Below, one piece after another: positions 1 to 9,768 of a stretch of 64,000 nt of DNA; position 1 is the stretch's first letter, and every line of letters starts with the position of its first letter. Source of the DNA: Aristolochia californica. Its lineage: Eukaryota > Streptophyta > Magnoliopsida > Piperales > Aristolochiaceae. The notes under the pieces were generated by a model. It did no database searches and was not told the DNA's origin. It saw only the letters and a program-made list of their open reading frames with translations. The position numbers were made by a program, and so were the translations under genes. The stretch lies in contig JARWKL010000009.1 in assembly GCA_029961685.1 (NCBI GenBank), positions 25,663,237 through 25,727,236 on the forward strand, given 5' to 3'.

Positions 1-538
1 AAGCTTTTTGCTATTGCTCGAACCTCGCTTGTAGTTTGACCTTTGCTACTTCAAATATCAAGTTCACTTTATAAAAAACTCCGATTGCCAATTTTTTTTT
101 GTGTTAGAAAGAAGAATCATAGATCTTTCCATAAACATATAATTTTCAATATGAAAAGTTCAGTATGAAGGTGCGAACACAATGAAAACAATGGGCATTG
201 GGACAAAAAAAAAGAATGAATAGAAACCTAAGCCACTCGAGATGATAGATTAGAAAAAAGGATCACATTATCTTTGTAGGTTGATCTAGTCAACTCACAA
301 AATCCACTCTAATACCATGTTGAATTTTTGGAAAAGAGAAAAACTTCACTGACTTTATTTAAGTTGCGTACAATGAGCCTCTATTTATAATACAAGAAAA
401 AAGTAGAATCCAATTACAATTAAACTATTCTTATCCTAGTTACACCCAAAGTTAAATACTAAAAGATAAGTCCTGGAATAATTGAAAAATTGAACACAAA
501 TAGAAGACTAACATAATTGTAGAATTTAGGACTCCTTC
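1..538 (-). mobile_element. N0: end of a non-autonomous LTR element (5' LTR side)
   Basis: Positions 1-305 resemble the internal region of the other N elements in this window (compare 57100-57350 and 61600-61830). At 306-317 is a degenerate reverse complement of the initiator-Met primer-binding site (ctctaatacca). An LTR starting tgttgaattt follows at 318 and matches the LTRs at 57355 and 61836 until about 511. The LTR is cut off near 538 by the copia LTR that follows. No protein-coding potential is seen. The element runs on the minus strand and its 3' part lies outside the window. Confidence 0.6.
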
Positions 539-540
539 AT

Positions 541-862
541 ATTTATCTCAAGCCAAAGAGGGAGAGGAGAAGGAGAAGGAGAGGAAGAAGAGAAGAAGAG
601 AGAAAGAATAGAGAGTTTAGAGATCAGATTCTAAGAGATGGGAGATGAGATTTTGGACGAGGTTGAGAAGTGAGGAGAGAATTTAATTCTCTACATCTTA
701 CGCCAGGGACTCTATTTATAGTGTTTACAATGCCCTTAGGGCTAAAACAATACAAGGGAAGAGACATAAATAGATAATTAATTACATCTTCATGCCATCT
801 TTATAAGAAGTCTTCTTATTTACACCTTTTTGACGTGTGGACTTGAGCCCATCTTCTAACAC
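541..862 (-). repeat. Copia 3' LTR, partial
   Basis: A purine-rich GA/GAA tract (550-610) is followed by a TATA-like ctatttata block and a conserved end near cttctaaca. The same order and wording occurs in the LTR at 40306-40713. Copia RNase H and RT remnants on the minus strand follow directly, so this is the 3' LTR of that element. The outer end is uncertain because it abuts N0. Confidence 0.6.
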
Positions 863-1885
863 AACTCTCTACAGGAGGAAAAAATATCATAAATACCCAA
901 CTTGCCACATATAAAAGATAGGATCTTAGACATAACCAGTTTAGTAAGAACATCTACTACTCACTCTTGCGATGAAACATGTTTGAGGGAGATTATACCT
1001 GTTTGTAATTTTTCCCGTATAAAGTAGAAGTCCACCTCAATGTGTTTGGTCCTTTCATGGAAGACCATATTCGAAGTAATATGCATAGTTGTTTGGTTAT
1101 CACAATATAGACCCACATAACCTCCTTTATAAAATTCTAATTCAATAAGAAGGGGCCAGATCCATAGGAGTTCACTAAATGTGTGAGTCGTAGCCCTGTA
1201 TTATGCTTCTGGATTAGATCTCGCAACCACATTTTGCTTCTTACTTTTCCAAGTAACCAGGTTCCCTCCAACAAGAGTGCAATATTTGGAAGTGGACTTC
1301 CTATCATCAGGTGATCCAGCCCAATCTACATCTAAGGAACCTTTTATGTTGAAGTGGCCATTTTTCTTATAAATTAATCCTCTTCATGGGGCTCCTATTA
1401 AGTATTGTAAAATCCTTTTCAAAGTTTGCCAATGGGTAAGTTGTGGTTTATTTATGTACTGACTCACCATATGACATATGATATGTCTGGTCTAGTTACT
1501 GTGAGGTAGATAAGTTTGCCCACAACTCTTGGATATTTTCTAATATCAATATCTTCTCCAAAACTTGCACATAATTTAATATCCACATCCATAGGTATGT
1601 CAGTTGGGCAGCACCCCATCATTTTTTCTTCAAAGAGGTCAAAGACACACTTTCTCTAAGATAATATTATCCCATACTTTGGCTGAAGAACTTCTATGCT
1701 CAGAAAATAATTTAGAAGTCCAAGATCTTTAGTTTTAAATTCATGACATATCATGAGTTTCACTTCTTGTATCCTATTCACATCATTGTCGGTTAAGACA
1801 ATATCATCAACATACACAACCAATAATATCTTTCCTTTTGAGGTATCTTTAATAAATACCGAATCATGTAACTCTTCCATACTTG
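863..1885 (-). pseudogene. Copia RNase H / reverse transcriptase remnant
   Basis: On the minus strand, 1656-1880 encodes a copia RT segment with the catalytic YVDDIVL motif, followed by the typical FKTKDLG region. The stretch 900-1650 corresponds to the RNase H and connection domains but is broken by stops and frameshifts. It aligns in layout with the copia remnant at 40713-41735. Gag, protease and integrase are missing, so this is a 3' fragment of a dead Ty1/copia element. Confidence 0.75.
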
Positions 1886-2150
1886 CTCTTCAATAAATCA
1901 CAAGCAACAAAAGAAGGATTTATCAAATATTTATATTTTTTTAAACTTTTTCTATAAAATTTTACCAAAGATAGAGCATGCTTGATTTTATTCAACAACT
2001 AGTTTTCTGAATTGGGATTTTGTCCTATCAATACCAAAATCATTTGTAGCCTAAACAACAACTCCACACACCAAAAATTCAAAGCTTTCTTGTCATCTTC
2101 AGTGGTTTCCAAGTGGATGATTTTGAGATCTTAGATTTGAATTCTCCCAT
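1886..2150. other. Unassigned spacer between two retroelements
   Basis: This AT-rich stretch between the copia fragment and the GypsyA LTR has no frame or repeat that I recognise. It may be part of the copia element or the older target DNA. Confidence 0.4.
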
Positions 2151-2880
2151 TGTTATGCTCCCTAGCCATGGATCTAGTAACTCAGCAAGGTACTGATGAA
2201 TCCAGCACTGTCTGAGGGTTCTAGATCACATAACTGTGAAAAGAACTCCCTTTTCTTCTCTCTTCTTCATTATAATTGAAAAGGAGTTTTCTTTTCTCAA
2301 TTATAGCTATAACCTAGGGATCAAGGGACTATTAGATAGCCCATGCATAAAACCCCCCTTTTAGGATTCACATAGAGATACAGGGTTTCCCTAATATGCC
2401 AATACTGATCATGCACGTAAAGGAATAAAATTATAACCTTTCTCTACTCGGAAAGGAGTGTAGGATTACCTCTTTGACGTAAACACCAGTCCAACAACCC
2501 GAAGGTATCCTTCTTGCTCAGGAAAGAGAGATTAACTCTCCTCTCTTCTCTCTCGATCACACCAAATCTCCACAAATGTAACTCCAAGAACAATGCATGT
2601 CAAGGACCCAAAGATAGGAACTCGACAAGGGATCTCTCTACTCTAAATTACCCTAATTTCAGAATTGCTTTATTTCTCTTTCTTTAACCCTTAAATAGGG
2701 CATTTCATGTCATGATAGCTTAGGGCTATCAATCCCAAGTATACCCCTACGTCCATGCTTATTACATAATCAATGAAAATTTAACTAAAAGCAACATAAA
2801 GAATGAAAGTTAAATTAGATGACTCGGTGAGTCATTGTCTCCTTCTCTGAGTGACTTGGTGTGCTATTGAGTCCATAACA
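2151..2880 (-). repeat. GypsyA1 3' LTR
   Basis: 730 bp, bounded by tgttatgc and ccataaca. It matches the LTR at 7584-8522 apart from indels, mainly the triplicated block in the latter. It is followed at once by a purine-rich tract on the minus strand. Confidence 0.85.
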
Positions 2881-2896
2881 TCTGCCTCCCCTTGAA
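2881..2896 (-). promoter_or_regulatory. GypsyA1 polypurine tract
   Basis: The plus strand reads tctgcctccccttgaa directly inside the 3' LTR, a polypurine tract on the minus strand for plus-strand DNA priming. The matching site in GypsyC at 42821 reads tctgcctctccctgga. Confidence 0.7.
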
Positions 2897-5800
2897 GAAA
2901 GAGCTTGTCCTCAAGATCTTAAGCTGGATAGACCTGTTTGAATGTCTCTAACCGCTCCCATGTAGCTTCTTCCGGGTCTATAATGGTCCACTGCACAAGA
3001 ATGTCCCACTGAGCATTGGTCAACCGCGCCTGTAACATCGCGTAGGATGTCAGAATGACGTGGCCCTAGTCGACTAGAGGATGGAATGGAGGGGAAATAG
3101 GCGGTGACCCCTTGTGTGGTTTCAAGAGTGAGACATGAAACACTTCATGCAGCTTTGCTGTGTCAGGTAGTTGTTGTTGATAGGCCACCTGCCCGACGAG
3201 CCGAATAATGGCGAAAGGCCCAAAGTACTTCGGTGAGAGCTTATGGTGTGACGGCCCTGCCAAGGACTACAGCCGGTACTATCGTAGGCATAACCAAACA
3301 TAGTCCTCTACCTCATAAGAGACATCCTTATGTCCCTTGTTGTATGCACTAGACATCCGGGCCTGAGCCCGCTGTAGATGGTCTGTAATAGTCTGTAACA
3401 CCTGATATCGATCCATGAGCTCCTCATCAATGGCATCTACTCGGGTGGAGCCTCTGGTATAAGAGAGAAGCTGCGGGGGATCCCTCCCATAAAGAACCCG
3501 AAAAGGAGATGACTGCAAGGCCGAGTGGGTCAAAGTATTGTAATAGTATTCTGCCCATGGTAGCCACTGAACCCATTGTTTCGGCCAATCACCAAAAAAG
3601 CACCTGAGATACATTTCGATGGTTCGATTAACCACCTCGGTTTGGCCATCTGTCTGAGGATGATATGCTGACAAAAATTTCAATATTGTGCCACTCAGAT
3701 GAAAGAGTTCCCGCCAGAAAGTACTTGTGAATACCGTGTCCCGATCACTGACAATATATTCTGGGATGCCATGTAATCGGACAATATGCTCCAGGAAAGT
3801 ATGGGCCATTCGAGCTGCCGTGTAGGGATGAGCCATCGGAATAAAATGACCATATTTGGAGAACCGATCCACCACCACGAATAAAACTGATTTCCCAGCT
3901 GAAAATGGACGACCCTCCACAAAGTCCATCGAAATATCGGCCCCATACACGAGTAGGGAGGGCAAGTGGCTACAGAAGACCCGCTGGACTCAAATGCTCG
4001 GTTTTGTTTTGTTGACATACCTGACATGCGGATACATATGTGGCAATGGAGGTCTTCATCGTCTACCAATAGAAATCTGCACAAATACGCATCAACATTT
4101 TCTGTAACCCCTCATGGGTCGAATCATGATAAGCCGAGAGAACGGCTGGAATTAACTCGGATGTGGGAGGAAGGTAAATCCGTTGTTTATAAAAAATAAG
4201 TGAATCTTGTATTGACCACTTAGAATCCATCTTCCCCTTTGTAATTTGTTTGTGCAGCTCTTGTAGTTCTAGAAGAGTACCATGTGCATCCCGCACCATG
4301 TCTAGGATGAGGAAACGAGGCTGGCTGACCACATATATGAGTTGCTGGTGTTCAAAATGCCTGGACAAGGCATCCACTGCCCTGTTTAATCTCCCCGCAC
4401 GATACTCAACCAAGAAATTGATGCCCAACAACTTACTGATCCAATGATGCTGTGGCGAAGTAGTAAGGCGTTGCTCAAGTAAGAACTTGAGACTATAATG
4501 ATCCGTACGGATGAGAAAAGTATGACCCCATAAGTAAGGCCTCCAGTGTTGGACCTCCTTGGCCAACCCAATTAACTCACGTTCATATGAAACTAATTTC
4601 TGATAACGAGCTGCCAACTGCCGAGTGAAATAAGCAATGGGGTGTGAGTGTTGCTGTACCACGGCCCCAATGCTCCCACCAGAAGCATCACATTCCACCA
4701 CAAATAAGTCATCAAAATTCGGAAGCTGTAAGACATGTGTAGAGGCCAGAGCACCTTTAAGAGCCTCAATGGCCTGTTTGGCCTCCTCGTTCCACTGAAA
4801 GGAATTCTTTTTGAGGAGGTTTGCTAAAAGTGCTGCCAAAATTACCGTATTTCTGAATAAATTTTTGGTAATATCCTGCTAGACCCAAGAAACCGCATAA
4901 TGCTGAACAAGACTGAGGCTGAGGCCACTCACGAATGACCTGAATCTTCTCGGGATCCACCGTTACCCTCTCATGTTATGCAACATGAGATGCCTCAAAG
5001 GAGCATTTAGATTTCTTCAAATACAACTGATGTGCTTGTAATAAATCAAACACAATCCTCAAATGTTCTACATGGTCTTCTCAAGATTTGCTATATATAA
5101 GTATATCATAAAAAAAACAAGTACGAATTTTCCAAGGTAAGAGCTATATACCTCGTTCATCAGTGCCTGGAAAGTGGAGGGAGCATTGGACAACCCGAAT
5201 GGCATGACCACAAATTCAAAGTGGTTGTGATGTGTGCGGAATGCTGTTTTTTGAATGTCTGAGGGATGCATAAGAACCTGGTGATATCAAGACCGTAAGT
5301 CCAGTTTGGTAAAGACCCACGATCCATGTAACTCATCGAGTAGCTCCTCCATGACCGGAATGGGAAACTTATCTTTCATTGTCTGTGCGTTCAATTCCCG
5401 ATAATCAACACAAAAGCGCCATGTCCCATCATGTTTCTTCACGAGCAAGACGAGTGAAGAGAATGGGGACCTGTTGCTGCGAGTAAGTCCTTGGTGTAGC
5501 ATCGCCTAGCACTATCTCTCGATCTCATCTTTCTATAGGTGAGAATACCGATACAGTCGAACAACAACTACATCAGACCTTGGTTTCAAACATATCCAGT
5601 GATCACAATGTCTGAAGGGAGGGAGCCCTGTAGGCTTACAAAAAAGGTCAGAGAACTCATCAATAAGTGTATCTATAGTGTTGTATGGTGTATCCTAGGA
5701 AGTCAGAGAATGAATGTGTTGTTGTTTGTCCACTTGACTTCCTTGTAAGAGTACTTGGCTACCGCGTCAGCCAAAACACATTGTTAACGCAAAAAGTCCC

Positions 5801-6110
5801 ACAGAATGGGTCCCAATGTTTGTAACCATTTAATCCCCAACACCATATCAAAACCAGCCAGAGGAATAACAAAACATTCTGCATGAAATAAAGTAGTGCC
5901 AATAGAAAAATTTATCGCCTTACTGATACCGTAGCTAGGAACCTTCTCCCCATTGGCCACTGAGATTGTGGTTGTCGGATGTGGAAGAATCTGTAACTAC
6001 AGGTGTTGTGCCACAGTTAAGCTAAGAAATTTGTGGGTACTCCCCGAATCCACGAGTCCCACCAGTTCCCGATCAAATACCTAAGCCCTGACTTGCATGG
6101 TTTTAGGCGA
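2895..6110 (-). pseudogene. GypsyA1 pol remnant (protease, RT, RNase H, integrase, chromodomain)
   Basis: In minus-strand order there is a protease remnant near 6060-5990. RT blocks follow at 5502-5068, with the [19 protein letters not shown] signature and a damaged FFDD box (FFMIY after a frameshift). RNase H is at 4839-4063 ([29 protein letters not shown]). The integrase core is at 3965-3279 ([37 protein letters not shown]). A GPF/Y tail lies at 3263-3066 and a chromodomain-like end at about 3060-2940 (ILVQW...ATWERL). Several stops and frameshifts make it non-functional. Confidence 0.85.
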
Positions 6111-7264
6111 TTTCTGCCCAGTAATGGCATGCAAGGATATTTTCAGTGGCTCTTCCTCTCTCCTCTCATCTGTATCCTCTGAATTATAGACTTCATCCAC
6201 CTCAAGCCAAAACAACCATTTGCACTAATGACCAGCCTGATACTGTTCATCATAGTTATAACACAGATTTTTAGACAGCCTTTCTGCCATCTCCACACTT
6301 GTCAATTTTTTTTGTACTGATGTGGATTACTGCTCGATCTTATATCCCCTGACAAAGTATTACTCAGAGTGTGCCTTGGAGAAGATGTTTTGGACTGACC
6401 CCATGAGGATAATTGCGTCGTCCATGCCAGGTGGAGGAAGTGCTCCTTTCCCCTGACCATGGGGTTTGTCTGTGCTGGACTTTCTGTTGAAGTTCTAAAG
6501 CACGGGCAATATTCATAGCACTAGATAGGTTAATGGGTGCATAGAGCTCCACCTCAAGCCGTAACAATTCAGTAAGGCCTTCTATAAATAGTGCTACTTG
6601 TTGATCCTCATGTACCATACTGCTAGCTGGTGCTAATTTTTCTTGGAACAGCTGTTGATACTGCTCCACTGAGCTAGTTTGGCGTAACAAAACCAAATCC
6701 CCTAAAGGGTTGCTGTACGCAGGAGGACCAAAATGGAGAGAGCATAAATTCCTAAACACATCCCATTCGATCACCTCTCTATCACCCTCAACTTGCTGGA
6801 ACCAGAGTTGTGCTTCCCCCAGGAGTGAAAGGCAGAGAACTGTACTTTATCATAAGCTGCTATTCTTTGTTGGTGAAATTGTTTTTTGCACTGATACAAC
6901 CAAATCAAAGGATCTTTTGACCCATTATAAGTCAAAAAATCAAGTTTAGTATACCTGGGTATCGTGCCTCCCCATGGTGGAAGTGTCCTCCTAGGTTGAA
7001 GAGTCCATGCTGGCCAGAGAAACTAGTGCGTCCAACAAACTCCTCTCCCCCTCTGTTCAGTGAATGTTTTCCTCTTCTTTGCTTTGGAATCGTGTTCCTT
7101 CCAATTGTTAGGCCAATCTCCTTGCTATCTATCCTTCCATTCAATGTCTCCATATCGAGATCAATTTTAGAAAATCTCTCCATGAATTCATCAAGTTTTC
7201 TTCCAGTCTCTACCTGTCCTCTGAGCATAATCTCTTTTAATTCATTCATGTTGTTCGCTACCAT
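6111..7264 (-). pseudogene. GypsyA1 gag remnant
   Basis: Minus-strand frames at 7264-6932 and 6774-6364 carry a gypsy gag core. It has the LCSLHFGPPAYSNPLGDLVLLRQT region that follows the capsid-like retrotrans_gag fold, and a degenerate zinc knuckle near 6270-6200. Frameshifts separate the parts. The plus-strand copy at 8560-9750 is homologous at roughly 90 percent by eye. Confidence 0.75.
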
Positions 7265-7286
7265 GTTACCCTGCTTTGATAGAAAG

Positions 7287-7583
7287 TGTTAAGCACCTAG
7301 CTAATACATCCCAAAAGACCGGCTTGTTAGGAGCGGAAGACATAGGTACTTAACCCAGGACCATAACATCACACCCCACCCTCGCAAGCCGATGACCATG
7401 GGGCCCCACTCTAGCGACGGCCCAATCTAGTGACACTGGCCAGGACCGGGTTCAGTTCTTACGGCCTACCAGTAATTTTAATCTGGCCTCTAGATCACCC
7501 CCTCCCTTTAGGTCGCCCCCTCCACTAGGTTTCCCCCTCTGGGATTTGAACTCGAGACGTGGGAGCCCGCTCTGATACCAAGT
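7287..7583 (-). mobile_element. TRIM T1 lodged between gypsy LTR and gag leader
   Basis: An 82-bp TRIM LTR (7287-7368, tgttaagc...ccataaca) is followed by about 215 bp of TRIM internal sequence. That sequence ends in the reverse complement of a perfect initiator-Met PBS (gctctgatacca, about 7569-7580). The expected second TRIM LTR is absent and the gypsy LTR begins instead at 7584. The gypsy element's own PBS-like sequence (ccctgctttgata) lies on the other side at 7269-7281. The arrangement resembles 12074-12367. Confidence 0.75.
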
Positions 7584-8522
7584 TGTTATGGTCCTTAGCC
7601 ATGGATCTAGTAACTCGGTGAGGTACTAACGAATCCAGCATTGTCTGAGGGTTCTAGATCACGTAACTGTGAAAGTAACTTCTTTTTCTTTTCTCTTCTT
7701 CGTTACACTTGAAAAGGAGTTTCCTTTTCTCAATTATAGGTATAACCAAGGGATCAAGGGACTGTTAGATAGCCCATGCATAAAACCCCCCTTTTAGGAT
7801 TCACATCAAGATATAGGGTTTCCCTACTATGCCAATACTGATCATGCATGTAAAGGACTAAAATTATAACCTTTCTCTACACGGAAAGGAGTGTAGGATT
7901 ACCTCTTTGATGTAAACACCAGTCCAACAACTTGAAGGTCTCCTTCTTGTAGCAAGACTCCACGTAACCCTGTCCTTCTTACTGATTTCTGTGAAAGAGG
8001 TAGGGTTCCTCTTCTTGCTCGGGAAAGAGAGATTAACTCTTCTCTCTTCTCTCTAGATCACACTTATGTGAAAGAGGTAGGGTTCCTCTTCTTGCTCGGG
8101 AAAGAGAGATTAACTCTTCTCTCTTCTCTCTCGATCAAACTTATGTGAAAGAGGTAGGGTTCCTCTTCTTGCTTGGGAAAGAGAGATTAACTCTTCTCTC
8201 TTCTCTCTCGATCTCACCAAATCTCCACCAATGTAACTCCAAGAACAATGCACATCAAGGACCCAAAGATAGGAACTCAACAAGGGATCTCTCTACTCTA
8301 AATTACCCTAATTACAGACTTGCTTTATTTATCTTTCTTTAACCCTTAAATTGGGTATTTCACATCATGATAGCTTAGGCCTATCAATCCCAACTATACC
8401 CCTACAGATAATCAATGAAAATTTAACTAAAAGCAACATAAAGAATGAAAGTTAAATTAGATGACTCGGTGAGTCATTGTATCCTCCTCTGAGTGACTCA
8501 GTGTGCTATTGAGTCCATAACA
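7584..8522 (-). repeat. GypsyA LTR with a PBS on both sides
   Basis: 939 bp, tgttatgg to ccataaca, in minus orientation. Its left side carries the PBS expected of a 5' LTR on the minus strand. Its right side also runs straight into a PBS (tggtattggagc at 8526-8537) of a plus-strand internal region. It contains three copies of a 77-bp unit at 7990-8066, 8067-8143 and 8144-8215. Confidence 0.8.
7990..8215. repeat. Three copies of a 77-bp unit inside the LTR
   Basis: Units begin tgtgaaagaggtaggg at 7990, 8067 and 8144 and differ by only a few bases. The matching parts of the LTRs at 2151 and 12368 have a single unit, so this is a local tandem expansion that largely explains this LTR's extra length. 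Confidence 0.85.
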
Positions 8523-8525
8523 ACT

Positions 8526-8537
8526 TGGTATTGGAGC
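8526..8537 (+). promoter_or_regulatory. Primer-binding site of plus-strand GypsyA
   Basis: tggtattggagc resembles the initiator-Met tRNA complement tggtatcagagc, with two changes. It lies 3 bases after the LTR edge. Confidence 0.7.
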
Positions 8538-8573
8538 AGGGTAACACGGTAGAGAATAACATGAATGATTTAA

Positions 8574-9750
8574 AAGAGATTATGCTCAGAGGACAGGCAG
8601 AGACTGGAAGAAAATTTGATGAATTCATGGAGAGATTTCTAAAATTGATCTTGATATGGAGACATTGAATGGAAGGATGGATAGCATGGTGACTGGACTA
8701 ACAACTGGAAGGAACACGAGTCTTGAGCAAAGAAGAGGAGAACATTCACAGAACAAAGGGGAGAGGAGTTTGCTAGACGCACCAGTTTCTCTGGCCAGCA
8801 AGGACACTTCAACCTGGGAGGACACTTCAACCAAGGGGGAGGCGTTATACCCAGGTATACTAAACTTTATTTTATGACTTATAATGGGTCAGAAGATCCT
8901 TTGGTTTGGATGTATCGGTGCAAAACGTTTTTTCACCATCAAAGAAAAGTAGCTTATGATAAAGTACAGTTGGCTGCCTGTCACTTACTGGGGGAAGCAC
9001 AACTCCGGTTCCAACAAGTTGAGGGTGATAGAGAGGTGATCGAATGTGATGTGTTTAAGAATTTATGCTCTCTCCGTTTTGGTGCTCCTGCTTACAGCAA
9101 GCCTTTGGGGGATTTGGTTTTGTTATGCCAAACTGGCTTAGTGGAGCAGTATCAACAGTTGTTCCAGAAAAAAATTAGCACGAGCTAGCAGTATGGTACG
9201 TGGGGATTAGCAAGTAGCGCTATTTACAGTAGGCCTTACTGAGTCGTTATAGCTTGAGATGGAGCTCTATTCACCCATTAACCTATCTAGTGCTATGAAT
9301 ATTGCCCGTGCTTTAGAACTTCAACAGAAAGTCCAGTACAGACGAACCCCATGGTCAGGGGAAAGGAGCACTTCCTCCACCTGGTAGGGATGACACAATT
9401 ACCCTCAGAGGGGGGGGGGGGGGGGGGGGGGTCATTCCGTAGCACCTCCTCCAAGACACACTCCAAGTAATACTTTGTAAAGGGATATAAGATCGAGCAG
9501 TAATCAACACCAGTACATAAAAAAATTGATAAGTGCAGAGATGGCAGAAAGGGGGTCTAAAAATCTGTGTTACCACTGTGATGAACAATATCGAGCTGGT
9601 CATCAGTGCAAATGGTTGTTTTGGCTTGAGGTGGATGAAGTCAATGATCCAGAGGATACAGATGAGAGGATAGAGGAAGAGCCACCAAAAATATCCTTGC
9701 ATGCCATTATTGGGCAGAAATCGCCTAAAACCATACAAGTCAGGGCTTAG
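8574..9750 (+). pseudogene. Plus-strand GypsyA gag remnant
   Basis: Frames at 8656-8877, 8874-9188 and 9526-9750 give a gag core (FHHQRKVAYDKVQLAACHLLGEAQLRF-like capsid segment) and a zinc knuckle. The knuckle reads CYHCDEQYRAGHQC, with Arg where the classical knuckle has its first His, as in the other gypsy copies here. A run of 22 G at 9410-9431 disrupts the linker. Frameshifts are present. Confidence 0.75.
9410..9431 (+). repeat. 22-base G homopolymer in gag
   Basis: An uninterrupted G run, absent from the matching place in GypsyA1 (near 6410) where the related sequence is mixed. It could be slippage expansion or a sequencing artefact. Confidence 0.9.
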
Positions 9751-9768
9751 GTATTTGATCAGGAACTG

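Larger units (their letters stand above)
2151..8522 (-). mobile_element. GypsyA1, degenerate chromovirus with a TRIM at its primer-binding site
   Basis: In minus-strand sense this reads 5' LTR (7584-8522), PBS plus TRIM sequence (7287-7583), gag, protease, RT, RNase H, integrase, chromodomain, PPT, 3' LTR (2151-2880). The LTRs start tgttatg and end ccataaca. The coding region carries many stops and frameshifts. There is no target duplication at the right edge because position 8523 is the start of another gypsy internal region, so the element has been rearranged. A C-terminal chromodomain-like segment places it with the chromoviruses. Confidence 0.85.
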
